Part shown: positions 8,479-17,839 of the stretch, one piece after another
Position numbering within the stretch: the stretch's first letter is position 1
Layout: the number at the start of each line of letters is the position of its first letter
Source of the DNA: Hyphomicrobiales bacterium
Lineage (GTDB): Bacteria; Pseudomonadota; Alphaproteobacteria; Rhizobiales; Rhizobiaceae
NCBI GenBank assembly: GCA_900473185.1
Contig: UCKU01000010.1
Coordinates: forward strand, 62,001 to 126,000
DNA: 64,000 bases
Reading direction: 5' to 3'
Notes under the pieces: generated by a model
What the model was told of the DNA's origin: nothing
What the model saw: only the letters and a program-made list of their open reading frames with translations
The model's database searches: none
Position numbers and translations under genes: made by a program

Positions 8479-8515
8479 TTTCCACTTGTCACCACTGCTA
8501 TTATGTATATACATA
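8479..8515. promoter_or_regulatory. Candidate HutC operator and promoter element between hutF and hutI
   Basis: TATGTATATACATA at 8502-8515 is a perfect 14-bp palindrome containing TGTA-N2-TACA, the core described for Pseudomonas HutC sites. It lies between divergent hutF and hutI, about 30 bases before hutI. A 10-mer, TTTCCACTTG (8479-8488), also occurs upstream of the second hut-linked operon at 15279-15288. Confidence 0.65.
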
Positions 8516-8543
8516 TTGACCCATAATGAAAGGCGTAAAGCTG

Positions 8544-9803
8544 ATGAGTGGGAACAAATTTTCCAGATCGGGTCGCGGCTCCGCCGCCCGCTCGCTTTGG
8601 CGTAATGGGCGCCTGGCGACACTGCGGGAGGATCTGACGGGCCTCGGCACTATCGACAAAGGCGCCATCGTTTGCGAAGGCGGCCGTATCCTGTTTGCCG
8701 GGCCGGAAGGCGAATTGCCGTCCGCGCTGATCGAGACGGCCGAGATCGCGGATCTTGAAGGTCGCTGGGTCACGCCGGGCCTCGTCGACTGCCACACGCA
8801 TATCGTCTATGGCGGCAATCGGGCGCGGGAATTCGAGATGCGCCTTGAAGGCGCCACCTATGAAGAGATTGCGCGCGCCGGTGGCGGCATCGTCTCCTCG
8901 GTGAAGGCAACCAATGCACTGTCCGTCGAGGGCCTCGTCGAGGCCGCGCTGCCGCGGCTCGATACGCTGCTTTGCGAGGGTGTCACCACCATCGAGATCA
9001 AATCCGGCTATGGCCTCAACATCGAGGCGGAGCTGAAGATGCTGCGCGCTGCTCGCGCGCTCGCAAATGTCCGACCCGTCCGGGTCGTCACGTCCTATCT
9101 CGGTGCTCATGCAACACCTGTCGAATACAGGGGACGCAACCAGGATTATATTGCTGAAGTGGTCCTGCCTGGACTGGAACGGGCGCATGCTGAAGGCCTC
9201 GTCGATGCCGTCGACGGCTTCTGCGAAGGCATCGCCTTCTCGGTCGACGAGATTGGCCGAGTCTTCGACAAGGCCCGTTCGCTTGGTATTCCCGTAAAGC
9301 TCCATGCCGAGCAGCTTTCCAATCTTGGCGGCGCAAAACTCGCAGCCTCCTATGGCGCGCTTTCGGCCGATCATCTGGAATATCTGGATGAGGATGGCGC
9401 ACGGGCAATGGCTGCGGCCGGCACGGTCGCCGTGCTGCTTCCGGGCGCCTTCTACGCGATCAACGAAAAGCAGAAGCCACCGGTTCAGGCCCTGCGCCAG
9501 ACCGGCGTACACATCGCAATCGCCACGGACTGCAATCCTGGCACCTCGCCGCTGACATCCATGCTGCTCACCATGAACATGTCGGCGACCCTGTTCGGCT
9601 TGACCGTGGAAGAATGCATTGCCGGGGCAACCCGCGAGGGCGCACGCGCGCTCGGCCTGCTTGCCGAAACAGGGACGCTCGAAGCCGGCAAGTCCGCCGA
9701 TCTGGCGGTCTGGAATATCGAGAGCCCGGCCGAGCTCGTCTATCGCATCGGCTTCAACCCGCTTTATGCGCACATCTTCAAGGGCGAGAGGATCGACCGA
9801 TGA
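8544..9803 (+). CDS. hutI: Imidazolonepropionase
   Basis: A 419-residue metal-dependent amidohydrolase that opens 4-imidazolone-5-propionate to N-formimidoylglutamate, the third step of histidine breakdown. The metal motif [13 protein letters not shown] (His84, His86), the [12 protein letters not shown] substrate loop, [18 protein letters not shown] and [10 protein letters not shown] are all present and characteristic of HutI. The start at 8544 (MSGNKF) is preferred because AAAGG lies 11 bases before it; an ATG at 8526 would add six residues without a ribosome site. First gene of the hutIHGUD operon; its stop overlaps the hutH start (ATGA). Confidence 0.95.
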   Translation: MSGNKFSRSGRGSAARSLWRNGRLATLREDLTGLGTIDKGAIVCEGGRILFAGPEGELPSALIETAEIADLEGRWVTPGLVDCHTHIVYGGNRAREFEMRLEGATYEEIARAGGGIVSSVKATNALSVEGLVEAALPRLDTLLCEGVTTIEIKSGYGLNIEAELKMLRAARALANVRPVRVVTSYLGAHATPVEYRGRNQDYIAEVVLPGLERAHAEGLVDAVDGFCEGIAFSVDEIGRVFDKARSLGIPVKLHAEQLSNLGGAKLAASYGALSADHLEYLDEDGARAMAAAGTVAVLLPGAFYAINEKQKPPVQALRQTGVHIAIATDCNPGTSPLTSMLLTMNMSATLFGLTVEECIAGATREGARALGLLAETGTLEAGKSADLAVWNIESPAELVYRIGFNPLYAHIFKGERIDR

Positions 9804-11335
9804 CCATCACTCTCCATCCGGGTTCCGTTTCACTTCAGGATCTCGCTACCATCTACTGGACCGGCGTTCCGGCAAAACTCGACCCGTCCTTTGATGCGGG
9901 GATCCTGAAGGCGGCGAGACGTATTGCCGAGATCGCCGCTGGCAATGCGCCGGTTTATGGCATCAATACCGGCTTCGGTAAACTTGCCTCGATCAAGATC
10001 GACAGCGCCGATGTCGCCACACTCCAGCGCAATCTCATCCTTTCCCATTGCTGCGGCGTCGGCGAGCCGCTGCCGGAAAATGTCGTGCGTCTCATCATGG
10101 CGCTGAAGCTCGTGTCGCTCGGCCGTGGTGCCTCCGGCGTGCGGCTCGATATTGTGCGGCTGATCGAAGCGATGATGGCGCGCGGCGTCATTCCGGTCAT
10201 CCCGGAAAAGGGCTCGGTCGGCGCCTCCGGCGATCTTGCACCGCTTGCCCATATGACGGCCGTGATGATGGGTCATGGCGAGGCGTTCTTCGGTGGCGAA
10301 AGGCTGCATGGTGCAACGGCGCTTGTCAAAGCCGGGCTGCAACCGGTCGTGCTGGCCGCCAAGGAAGGCCTGGCGCTCATCAACGGCACGCAGACCTCGA
10401 CGGCCCTTGCGCTCGCCGGTCTCTTCCGTGCGCACCGGGCGGCGCAATCGGCGCTGATTACCGGCGCCATGTCGACCGATGCGGCCATGGGTTCGTCCGC
10501 ACCATTCCATCCCGATATCCACACGCTGCGCGGCCATCGCGGTCAGATCGATACGGCAGCGGCCCTACGCGCCCTGCTCGAAAACTCACCCATCCGCCAA
10601 AGCCATATCGAGGGCGACGAGCGTGTTCAGGATCCCTATTGCATCCGCTGCCAGCCGCAGGTCGACGGCGCCTGCCTCGATCTCCTGCGCTCGGTTGCCG
10701 GCACGCTCGAGATCGAAGCCAATGCAGTGACCGACAATCCGCTAGTCCTGTCTGACAATTCCGTCGTCTCCGGCGGCAATTTCCATGCCGAACCCGTTGC
10801 CTTTGCCGCCGATCAGATCGCGCTTGCCGTCTGCGAGATCGGGGCGATCGCCCAGCGCCGCATCGCGCTGCTCGTCGATCCCGCTCTTTCCTACGGTCTG
10901 CCGGCCTTCCTCGCCAAGAAGCCGGGGCTCAATTCCGGCCTGATGATCGCTGAAGTCACGTCCGCCGCGTTGATGAGCGAAAACAAACAGATGTCGCACC
11001 CGGCCTCCGTCGATTCGACGCCGACCTCGGCCAACCAGGAAGACCACGTGTCCATGGCCTGCCACGGTGCACGCAGGCTTCTGCCGATGACCGAAAATCT
11101 CTTTGCGATCATCGGTATCGAGGCGCTCACCGCAGCACAAGGGGTGGAGCTTCGCGCACCGCTTGCGACCAGCCCCGAGCTCAAGAAAGCGATCGCCGCT
11201 ATCCGCGCTGTGGTGCCGTCGCTGGAGGAAGATCGCTACATGGCGAACGATCTGAAGGCCGCGACGGTGCTCATTGCGAGCGGCGGTCTCAACGCATCCG
11301 TTTCAAGCGGTATTCTGCCCGCTCTGGAGGTTTGA
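9800..11335 (+). CDS. hutH: Histidine ammonia-lyase (canonical, MIO-containing)
   Basis: A 511-residue lyase that removes ammonia from L-histidine to give trans-urocanate. The triad Ala142-Ser143-Gly144, which cyclises to the electrophilic MIO cofactor, is intact in [14 protein letters not shown]. Other catalytic landmarks are conserved: YGINTGFG (Tyr53), LSHCCGVGE (His83), LINGTQ, the [12 protein letters not shown] segment, SGGNFHAEP and NQEDH. It is coupled to hutI by a 4-base overlap. It serves as an internal reference for the aberrant paralogue at 18613-20106. Confidence 0.97.
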   Translation: MTITLHPGSVSLQDLATIYWTGVPAKLDPSFDAGILKAARRIAEIAAGNAPVYGINTGFGKLASIKIDSADVATLQRNLILSHCCGVGEPLPENVVRLIMALKLVSLGRGASGVRLDIVRLIEAMMARGVIPVIPEKGSVGASGDLAPLAHMTAVMMGHGEAFFGGERLHGATALVKAGLQPVVLAAKEGLALINGTQTSTALALAGLFRAHRAAQSALITGAMSTDAAMGSSAPFHPDIHTLRGHRGQIDTAAALRALLENSPIRQSHIEGDERVQDPYCIRCQPQVDGACLDLLRSVAGTLEIEANAVTDNPLVLSDNSVVSGGNFHAEPVAFAADQIALAVCEIGAIAQRRIALLVDPALSYGLPAFLAKKPGLNSGLMIAEVTSAALMSENKQMSHPASVDSTPTSANQEDHVSMACHGARRLLPMTENLFAIIGIEALTAAQGVELRAPLATSPELKKAIAAIRAVVPSLEEDRYMANDLKAATVLIASGGLNASVSSGILPALEV

Positions 11336-11336
11336 C

Positions 11337-12137
11337 ATGTCTGTTTTCGAGGTCAAGCAAGGCACTTCCCCCGTCATCCTCGGCTTTCCTCATACGGGTA
11401 CCGAGGTTCCGGCCGATATATGGGAACGCCTTGATGAGAATGGCCGGCTGCTTGCCGATACCGACTGGCACATCCACCAGCTCTACGACGGCTTGCTCGA
11501 CAATCCGACCACGGTGCGCGCGACGTTCCATCGCTACGTGATCGATGCCAACCGCGATCCCTCGGGCACCAGCCTCTATCCCGGCCAGAACACGACCGGG
11601 CTGATCCCGGAGACGGATTTCGACGGCAAGGCAATCTGGAAGGATGGGGCCACGCCGACCGAGGCCGATATCGCCGTCAGGCTGCGCGATTTTCATGCGC
11701 CCTACCATGGCGCCCTTGCAGCCGAGATCGAACGGGTCAAATCCATTCATGGCGTCGCCGTTCTCTACGACTGCCACTCCATCCGCTCGCACATTCCCTT
11801 CCTCTTCGAGGGCAAGCTGCCGGATTTCAATATCGGCACCGATATGGGCAAGACCTGCGATCCGGCGATCGAGCAGGCGACCATCGCCATTGCGTCGGCT
11901 GCGGCAGGCTATGACAGCATCCTGAACGGCCGCTTCAAGGGCGGCTGGACGACGCGCCATTACGGCAAGCCGGAAACCGGCGTCCATGCCATCCAGATGG
12001 AGCTCGCACAATCCACGCATCTTACAACCGAAGCGCCACCCTTCGCCTATGACGGCGAGGAGGCCGACAATCTGCGCATCCATCTCAAATCCATTCTGAC
12101 GCGGATCGAAGAGATCGCGCTTGGTCTGAAACGCTAG
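11337..12137 (+). CDS. hutG: N-formylglutamate deformylase
   Basis: A 266-residue member of the FGase family that hydrolyses N-formyl-L-glutamate to glutamate and formate, the last step of the pathway. It shows FPHTGTEVP near the N-terminus, DTDWHIHQLYDG, IDANRDPSG, and YDCHSIRSHIPFLF with probable metal ligands. The start at 11337 is set by GGAGG six bases upstream, inside the end of hutH. Its presence with hutF rather than a formiminoglutamase or formiminotransferase defines pathway II of histidine degradation. Confidence 0.93.
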   Translation: MSVFEVKQGTSPVILGFPHTGTEVPADIWERLDENGRLLADTDWHIHQLYDGLLDNPTTVRATFHRYVIDANRDPSGTSLYPGQNTTGLIPETDFDGKAIWKDGATPTEADIAVRLRDFHAPYHGALAAEIERVKSIHGVAVLYDCHSIRSHIPFLFEGKLPDFNIGTDMGKTCDPAIEQATIAIASAAAGYDSILNGRFKGGWTTRHYGKPETGVHAIQMELAQSTHLTTEAPPFAYDGEEADNLRIHLKSILTRIEEIALGLKR

Positions 12138-12152
12138 AAAGGGAACATCATC

Positions 12153-13841
12153 ATGACCGTAAACCCGCGCCACAATATCCGCGAAATCCGCGCGCCGCGC
12201 GGCGATCAGCTGAATGCCAAGAGCTGGATGACCGAAGCGCCGCTGCGCATGCTCATGAACAATCTCGACCCTGACGTTGCAGAAAATCCGCATGAGCTCG
12301 TCGTCTATGGCGGCATTGGCCGTGCAGCCCGCACCTGGGACGATTTCGATCGCATCACTGCAACGCTGAAGACGCTCAACGAAGACGAGACGCTGCTGGT
12401 TCAGTCCGGCAAGCCGGTCGGCGTCTTCCGCACCCACAAGGATGCGCCGCGCGTGCTGATTGCCAATTCCAACCTCGTGCCGCACTGGGCGACCTGGGAC
12501 CATTTCAACGAGCTCGACAAGAAGGGCCTTGCCATGTACGGCCAGATGACGGCCGGCTCGTGGATCTATATCGGCACGCAGGGCATCGTGCAGGGCACCT
12601 ACGAGACCTTCGTGGAAGCCGGCCGCCAGCACTATGACGGCAATCTCACGGGCAAGTGGATCCTGACCGGCGGCCTCGGCGGCATGGGCGGCGCCCAGCC
12701 TCTCGCCGCCGTCATGGCCGGCGCCTGCTGCCTGGCCGTCGAATGCGACGAGACCCGCATCGATTTCCGCCTGCGCACCCGTTATGTCGACGAAAAGGCC
12801 CATACGCTGGATGAGGCGCTGGAAAAGATCGAACGCTGGACCAAGGCGGGCGAAGCAAAGTCGGTCGGCCTTGTCGGCAATGCCGCCGAAATCTTCCCGG
12901 AACTCGTTCGTCGCATGAAGGACGGCGGCCCGCGCCCCGATATCGTCACCGACCAGACTTCGGCGCATGACCCGCGCAACGGCTACCTGCCGCTCGGCTG
13001 GACCGTCGCCGAAGCCAAGGCCAAGCGCGAGAGCGATCCGAAAGCCGTCGAAGTCGCTGCCCGCGCCTCGATGAAGGCGCACGTGGAGGCGATGGTCGCC
13101 TTCTGGGATGCCGGTGTTCCGACACTCGATTACGGCAACAACATTCGCCAGGTCGCCAAGGACGAGGGCCTGGAAAACGCCTTCGCCTTCCCGGGCTTCG
13201 TGCCGGCCTATATCCGCCCGCTCTTTTGCCGCGGCATCGGTCCGTTCCGCTGGGCCGCCCTGTCCGGTGATCCCGAAGATATCTATAAGACCGACGCCAA
13301 GGTGAAGGAGCTGCTGCCCGACAACAAGCACCTGCACAACTGGCTCGACATGGCGCGCGAGCGCATTGCCTTCCAGGGCCTGCCGGCACGCATTTGCTGG
13401 GTCGGTCTCGGCGACCGCCACCGCCTGGGTCTTGCCTTCAACGAGATGGTCAAGAACGGCGAGCTGAAGGCGCCCGTCGTCATTGGCCGTGACCACCTCG
13501 ATTCCGGCTCCGTCGCCTCGCCGAACCGCGAGACGGAAGCCATGAAGGACGGCTCGGATGCCGTCTCTGACTGGCCGCTCCTGAACGCTCTGCTCAACAC
13601 CGCCTCCGGCGCCACCTGGGTCTCGCTGCATCATGGCGGCGGCGTCGGCATGGGCTTCTCGCAGCATTCCGGCATGGTCATTTGCGCCGACGGCACCGAC
13701 GATGCGGCCCGCCGCCTCGGAAATGTTCTCTGGAACGATCCGGCGACCGGTGTCATGCGCCATGCCGATGCCGGCTACGACATCGCCATCGATTGCGCCA
13801 AGGAAAAGGGCCTGCGCCTGCCCGGCATTCTTGGAAACTGA
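12153..13841 (+). CDS. hutU: Urocanate hydratase
   Basis: A 562-residue cytoplasmic urocanase that converts urocanate to imidazolonepropionate using tightly bound NAD+ as an electrophile. The glycine-rich NAD-binding segment [10 protein letters not shown] lies at about residues 173-182. The active-site Cys region ([13 protein letters not shown]) and the C-terminal histidine/glycine segment ([17 protein letters not shown]) are intact. Length matches the family. A ribosome site (AAGGGAA) precedes the start. It would accept urocanate from HutH and, if the hypothesis for the second operon is right, from the second lyase too. Confidence 0.97.
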   Translation: MTVNPRHNIREIRAPRGDQLNAKSWMTEAPLRMLMNNLDPDVAENPHELVVYGGIGRAARTWDDFDRITATLKTLNEDETLLVQSGKPVGVFRTHKDAPRVLIANSNLVPHWATWDHFNELDKKGLAMYGQMTAGSWIYIGTQGIVQGTYETFVEAGRQHYDGNLTGKWILTGGLGGMGGAQPLAAVMAGACCLAVECDETRIDFRLRTRYVDEKAHTLDEALEKIERWTKAGEAKSVGLVGNAAEIFPELVRRMKDGGPRPDIVTDQTSAHDPRNGYLPLGWTVAEAKAKRESDPKAVEVAARASMKAHVEAMVAFWDAGVPTLDYGNNIRQVAKDEGLENAFAFPGFVPAYIRPLFCRGIGPFRWAALSGDPEDIYKTDAKVKELLPDNKHLHNWLDMARERIAFQGLPARICWVGLGDRHRLGLAFNEMVKNGELKAPVVIGRDHLDSGSVASPNRETEAMKDGSDAVSDWPLLNALLNTASGATWVSLHHGGGVGMGFSQHSGMVICADGTDDAARRLGNVLWNDPATGVMRHADAGYDIAIDCAKEKGLRLPGILGN

Positions 13842-13844
13842 GCC

Positions 13845-14420
13845 ATGAAGGTCCTGCGCGCTGCCGATCACAAGCGTATGCCGTGGAAGAACGGTGGCGG
13901 CGAAACGGTGGAGATCGCCATTTCGCCTGAGGGCGCAGGACTTGCCGAATTCGATTGGCGGGTCAGCACCGCTACCGTTGCTTCCGACGGGCCTTTCTCC
14001 GTCTTTCCCGGGATCGACCGCACGCTGTCGATCCTGGAAGGCAAGGGTATGCGGCTCTTTGTCGAGGGGCGTGAGCCGGTGCTCCTGACGCAGGAGAGCG
14101 AACCCCTCGCCTTTGCCGCCGATATCGCCGTCTCGGCAGCGCTACCGGATGGCACAATCACCGACCTGAACGTGATGACCAGGCGGGGTGCCGTGAGGCA
14201 CGCAGTCGCGCGGCATTTCATCGATGGTAAGAAGAGCCTCGCGTTTGCGAAAGGGAATTTCCTGCTCTTTTGCGCCAACGGAAGTCTGGCGGCGCGAACG
14301 GGTGCGGTAAGCATCGAGCTCGACGCCGGCGATGCAATGCTGCTTGAAGAGAGCGATGGAGGCAGGCTCGATCTTTCCGGCCAGGCGCTCTGCTACGCCA
14401 TCTCGATCGAGAAGGCGTAG
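13845..14420 (+). CDS. hutD: HutD family protein
   Basis: A 191-residue cupin-like protein of the HutD family, recognised by the N-terminal motif RMPWKNGGGETVEIA and the FDWRVSTATV segment. HutD is found in many proteobacterial hut operons. In Pseudomonas it has been proposed to limit hut expression by binding a pathway intermediate, but it has no proven catalytic role. It follows hutU by three bases and ends the hutIHGUD operon. It converges on the second hutC-like gene. Confidence 0.9.
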   Translation: MKVLRAADHKRMPWKNGGGETVEIAISPEGAGLAEFDWRVSTATVASDGPFSVFPGIDRTLSILEGKGMRLFVEGREPVLLTQESEPLAFAADIAVSAALPDGTITDLNVMTRRGAVRHAVARHFIDGKKSLAFAKGNFLLFCANGSLAARTGAVSIELDAGDAMLLEESDGGRLDLSGQALCYAISIEKA

Positions 14421-14459
14421 AATCATGGAATGGGCTAGGGAAATCACTTTTCCGGGGCA

Positions 14460-14474
14460 GGTTCCATATACAAC
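14460..14474 (+). repeat. 15-mer repeat, copy 1 (after hutC2)
   Basis: GGTTCCATATACAAC lies just past the hutC2 stop. It matches the copy at 15311-15325 at 13 of 15 positions in the same orientation, so the two copies bracket the hutC2 gene. It carries a TATACAA half-site similar to the hutI operator. It may be a regulator-binding site or the scar of a past rearrangement. Confidence 0.45.
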
Positions 14475-14478
14475 TAGC

Positions 14479-15234
14479 CTATTCCTCGAAGATCTTGCCG
14501 TTGCGCGTTTCCAGCCGGTAGCGGTGTCCGGGATAAACGAGACGGGCGGTCGAAACCACCTGCCGGGCCGACCAGGTGCGTCGGCGGATGGCAAGGCATG
14601 GCTCGTTCTGCAGGATTGTCAGCAGCTTACATTCCCACGAGCGCGGCACCACCGCCTCGACAATATGCTCCGATGCGCTGAGCGGCGCCGCCGCCGTCAG
14701 ATAGGCATTCGGCGTCAGCGTCGAAAAGTCCTGCGCCAGATAGTCGGGCACCGCCCCCGGATTGACGAAGCGGTCCTCGATCTGCACAGGCACGCCGTTC
14801 TCGCTGTGGACGATCAGCGAGTGGAAAACCGGCGCGCCGATCTCGAGCTCCAGCGCATCAGCAACCTCCGGAGAGGCAGGCTCCTCAGCCAGAACGATGA
14901 CCGTCGCCTCGTGGACATGGCCGCGCTCGGCGATTTCGTCGGCGATATTGCGCACCTCGAAGAGCGCCGAGTAGCCCTTGCGTTCCGCAACGAAGGAGCC
15001 GACGCCCTGGATGCGAAGGAGTTCGCCTTCGTTCGCCAGTTCCCGCAGCGCCCGGTTGGCGGTCATCTTGCTGACGCCGAGCTCCACAACCAGCTCGTTT
15101 TCGGAGGGCACGCGGTGTCGCGGAGGCCATTCGCCGCTGCGGATCCGGTCGAGAATGACCTGCTTGACGCCGGCATAAAGCGGGCCGCCGTCATTTTCCG
15201 CCAGTTCACGCTTCATCTCGCCGGAACGCTTCAT
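14479..15234 (-). CDS. HutC-type GntR repressor, copy 2
   Basis: A 251-residue regulator with a GntR winged helix (ELGVSKMTANRALRELANEG, wing GELLRIQGVGSFVAE) and a UTRA domain (PVFHSLIVHSENGVPVQIEDR; RQVVSTARLVYPG). It is of HutC type like copy 1 but clearly diverged. It is convergent with hutD and divergent from a polar amino-acid ABC operon, which it probably represses. A HutC-like sensor here suggests that the inducer is urocanate or a urocanate-like compound. The start is fixed by AAGGGA seven bases upstream. Confidence 0.87.
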   Translation of the reverse strand: MKRSGEMKRELAENDGGPLYAGVKQVILDRIRSGEWPPRHRVPSENELVVELGVSKMTANRALRELANEGELLRIQGVGSFVAERKGYSALFEVRNIADEIAERGHVHEATVIVLAEEPASPEVADALELEIGAPVFHSLIVHSENGVPVQIEDRFVNPGAVPDYLAQDFSTLTPNAYLTAAAPLSASEHIVEAVVPRSWECKLLTILQNEPCLAIRRRTWSARQVVSTARLVYPGHRYRLETRNGKIFEE

Positions 15235-15253
15235 TGCCTATTCCCTTTGCATG

Positions 15254-15288
15254 AGTGGAATCTGCCCTTTAAATCGACTTTCCACTTG
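15254..15288. promoter_or_regulatory. Inverted repeat in the hutC2/transporter divergent region
   Basis: AGTGGAA (15254-15260) and TTCCACT (15280-15286) form a 7-bp inverted repeat with a 19-base spacer. The right arm lies inside TTTCCACTTG (15279-15288), a 10-mer also present upstream of hutI at 8479-8488. This suggests a shared regulator or promoter element. Confidence 0.4.
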
Positions 15289-15310
15289 CATATCACAAAA
15301 TATTTCATAT

Positions 15311-15325
15311 GGTACCCTATACAAC
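15311..15325 (+). promoter_or_regulatory. 15-mer repeat, copy 2; candidate operator of the second hut-linked operon
   Basis: GGTACCCTATACAAC lies between hutC2 and the ABC operon, about 100 bases before the binding-protein start. It matches the copy at 14460-14474 at 13 of 15 positions. Its position makes it a candidate HutC2 binding site. Confidence 0.45.
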
Positions 15326-15425
15326 CTGTCGATCCAAGAATGAAACAGAGGATCAGGACGGGCAAGCCGGCGAAGATCGGCATTTATACCGCAAGGTCTG
15401 TCCAATCTCAGAGGAGATCACATCA

Positions 15426-16268
15426 ATGAAGCTCAGCACTGCTCTTCTTTCCTGCGCGATGACGGCAGCCGCCTTTGCGGCTCCTGCCTCTGCCAAGGAC
15501 TGGACGAAGGCGACCATCACGCTTGAAGGCGCCTACGCTCCCTGGAACCTCACCAATGCCGACGGCTCGCTCGGCGGCTTCGAACCGGAACTCGCCAAGG
15601 TCCTGTGCGAACGCGCCAAGATCGAATGCACGCTGGTCGCATCCGACTGGGACGGCATGATCCCGGCGCTGAATGCCGGCAAGTTCGACGTCATCATGGA
15701 TGCGCTGTCGATCACCGACGAGCGCAAGGAGGTCATCGACTTCACGGTTCCTTATGCAGCAACACCGGCAGCCTTCGCCACCGCCAAGGACAGCCCGCTT
15801 GCCAACGCTTCCGGCACCGGTGCGACCATCAAGATGACGCCCGGCCAGAGCGGCGTGAAGGAAATCGACGCGCTCAAGGAAGCCTTCAAGGGCAAGACGA
15901 TCGGCATTCAGGCGGCAACCGTCTACGCCAAGTTCGTCTATGACAATTTCGGCAGCATTGCCGAGATCCGCGAATACAAGACGGGTGCTGACCGCGACCT
16001 CGACCTGCAGAACGGCCGCATCGACCTCGGCTTCGACGACGCCGTCTATTTCAACAATGCGTTTGAAGCTGCCAATGGCGCGCTTGCCTTTACCGGTCCG
16101 GAAATCGTCGGCTCCATCTGGGGCGAAGGCGAAGGGCTTGGCATCCGCAAGGCCGATACGGACCTGCGCGACAAGTTCAGCGAAGCGATCAAGTCCGCAC
16201 TTGCCGACGGCACGGTCAAGAACCTCTCCATGAAGTGGTTCAAGGTCGACGTCAGCCCGCAGAACTAA
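15426..16268 (+). CDS. Polar amino-acid ABC transporter substrate-binding protein
   Basis: A 280-residue periplasmic protein of the HisJ/ArgT type (SBP family 3). The signal peptide MKLSTALLSCAMTAAAFAA ends near PASAKD. Family marks include YAPWNLTNADGSLGGFEPEL, ASDWDGMIPALNAGKFDVIM and SITDERKEVIDFTVPY, the last two lining the amino-acid pocket. It opens an operon with two permeases, an ATPase, a HutH paralogue and an FAD oxidase. The ligand is probably histidine or a histidine derivative, inferred from the HutC-type regulator and the lyase. Confidence 0.9.
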   Translation: MKLSTALLSCAMTAAAFAAPASAKDWTKATITLEGAYAPWNLTNADGSLGGFEPELAKVLCERAKIECTLVASDWDGMIPALNAGKFDVIMDALSITDERKEVIDFTVPYAATPAAFATAKDSPLANASGTGATIKMTPGQSGVKEIDALKEAFKGKTIGIQAATVYAKFVYDNFGSIAEIREYKTGADRDLDLQNGRIDLGFDDAVYFNNAFEAANGALAFTGPEIVGSIWGEGEGLGIRKADTDLRDKFSEAIKSALADGTVKNLSMKWFKVDVSPQN

Positions 16269-16290
16269 GCGTTCGAGGGAATCCGCGTTC

Positions 16291-16321
16291 CGTGGTCTCC
16301 GCTTTGCGATCGGAGACCACG
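16291..16321 (+). other. Strong stem-loop after the binding-protein gene
   Basis: A perfect 10-bp stem (CGTGGTCTCC at 16291-16300, GGAGACCACG at 16312-16321) with an 11-base loop lies in the 103-base gap between the binding-protein and permease genes. There is no T-run, so partial termination or 3'-end protection giving more binding protein than permease is the likely role. Confidence 0.65.
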
Positions 16322-16371
16322 TGCTATTGTGACCGCCCGTCATCACGACGAAGACAGCGCTGGGAAGGCCC

Positions 16372-17097
16372 ATGGCTATACTCGAACTGATTGGATTCGG
16401 CTCGACCGGGTGGGGAGCGTTCCTCCTCCTCGGCACATTGCTGACGCTCTGCGTGACCGCCACCGCACTTGCGATCGGCGCCGTGCTCGGCGCGCTCATC
16501 GCAGCCGCGAAGCTCTCCAGCAATTTCGTGCTCGCCACGATCGGCCATATCTACACCACGGTTTTTCGCGGCGTGCCCGAACTGCTGATCATCTATCTGA
16601 TCTATTTCGGCGGTTCTTCGGCCATTACCGCGATCGGCCAGTCCATGGGATATGAAGGCTTTCTCGGCCTGCCATCCTTTGCTGCCGGTGCGCTTGCCGT
16701 CGGCATCATCTCCGGCGCCTATCAGGCGGAAGTCTATCGCGGCGCCTACAACGCCATTTCCAAGGGCGAGCTTGAGGCCGCCTCGGCGATCGGCATGCAT
16801 CGCGGCCTGCGGTTCCGGCGTATCATCATTCCCCAGGTCCTGCGCCTTGCCATTCCGGGCCTCGGCAATGTCTGGCAGCTCAGCCTGAAGGATTCGGCGC
16901 TGATTTCGGTAACCGGCCTTGCCGAATTGATGCGTTCGAGCCAGGTCGCAGCCGGTTCGACCCGGCAATATTTCCTCTTCTATATCGTCGGCGGTGCGCT
17001 CTACCTGATCCTCACCAGCCTGTCCGACCGGGTCTTCAACGGCGCCGAGCGCAAGGCCAATCGCAGCATGCCGGCTTCGGCCATGGGCCAGGCATAG
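16372..17097 (+). CDS. Polar amino-acid ABC transporter permease (HisQ-like)
   Basis: A 241-residue inner-membrane permease of the His/Glu/Gln/Arg/opine type. It has the N-terminal segment LGTLLTLCVTATALAIGAVLG and the EAA loop (EAASAIGMHRGLRFRRIIIPQ) that docks on the ATPase. About five hydrophobic segments are visible. VFRGVPELLIIYLIYFG is typical of the family. It pairs with the next gene to form the heterodimeric channel; the gap between them is 10 bases. Confidence 0.92.
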   Translation: MAILELIGFGSTGWGAFLLLGTLLTLCVTATALAIGAVLGALIAAAKLSSNFVLATIGHIYTTVFRGVPELLIIYLIYFGGSSAITAIGQSMGYEGFLGLPSFAAGALAVGIISGAYQAEVYRGAYNAISKGELEAASAIGMHRGLRFRRIIIPQVLRLAIPGLGNVWQLSLKDSALISVTGLAELMRSSQVAAGSTRQYFLFYIVGGALYLILTSLSDRVFNGAERKANRSMPASAMGQA

Positions 17098-17107
17098 GGG
17101 GAAACAG

Positions 17108-17812
17108 ATGGACATCGCCTTCCTCTTCAGCACCATGGTCACGCTCTTGAAGGCGGTGCCGACGACGCTGATCCTGTTCTTCCTGTCGATCTTCTTTGGC
17201 GGATTGCTGGCGCTCGTCATCGTCGCCATGCGCGTCAGCGGCAATCCGATCCTCTCCGGCTTCGCCAAGGGCTACATCTTCGTCTTCCGCGGCTCGCCCC
17301 TGCTGATCCAGATGTTCCTGGTCTTTTACGGGCTCGGCCAGTTCGGCGTCATCCGCTATTCTTTCCTCTGGCCCTTCCTGCGCGAGCCGATGGTCTGCGC
17401 GGTTCTCTCGCTCGCACTTTGCACTGCCGGCTACTCGGCCGAAATCTTCCGCGGCGGCATTCGCGCCGTCTCGCCAAAGGAAATCGAGGCAGCGCGCGCC
17501 ATCGGCATGTCCGGCTTCCTGATGGTGCGCCGCATCCTGGCGCCGATCGCCTTCCGGCATGCGCTGCCGGCCTATTCGACCGAAATCGTGCTGATGATGA
17601 AATCGACCGCACTTGCAAGCCTCGTGACGGTCTGGGAAGTGACGGGCGTCGCACAGCGGCTGATTTCGCAGACCTACCGCACGATGGAAGTCTTTCTCTG
17701 TGCGGCCATCATCTACCTCGTTTTGAACTTCATCATCCTGCAGGCCATGTCCCTGCTGGAATACTGGCTGTCCCGACATCGCCGCGCCATTCCGGCGGCG
17801 CTGAAGGCTTGA
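17108..17812 (+). CDS. Polar amino-acid ABC transporter permease (HisM-like)
   Basis: A 234-residue second permease subunit. It has VFRGSPLLIQMFLVFYGLGQ and an EAA loop (EAARAIGMSGFLMVRRILAP), with about five membrane segments. It resembles opine/histidine transporter subunits (OccM/HisM type). It forms one operon with the preceding permease and the ATPase gene 27 bases downstream. Confidence 0.92.
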   Translation: MDIAFLFSTMVTLLKAVPTTLILFFLSIFFGGLLALVIVAMRVSGNPILSGFAKGYIFVFRGSPLLIQMFLVFYGLGQFGVIRYSFLWPFLREPMVCAVLSLALCTAGYSAEIFRGGIRAVSPKEIEAARAIGMSGFLMVRRILAPIAFRHALPAYSTEIVLMMKSTALASLVTVWEVTGVAQRLISQTYRTMEVFLCAAIIYLVLNFIILQAMSLLEYWLSRHRRAIPAALKA

Positions 17813-17839
17813 ACCCGACTGAACGTGATTGGAGCTTCC

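Noticed and set aside
11289..13871. An 860-codon open frame on the minus strand across hutG and hutU
   Set aside because: It is antisense to two well-conserved genes. Its translation is rich in Arg, His, Ala and Gly without domains, as expected for the complementary frame of GC-rich coding DNA.
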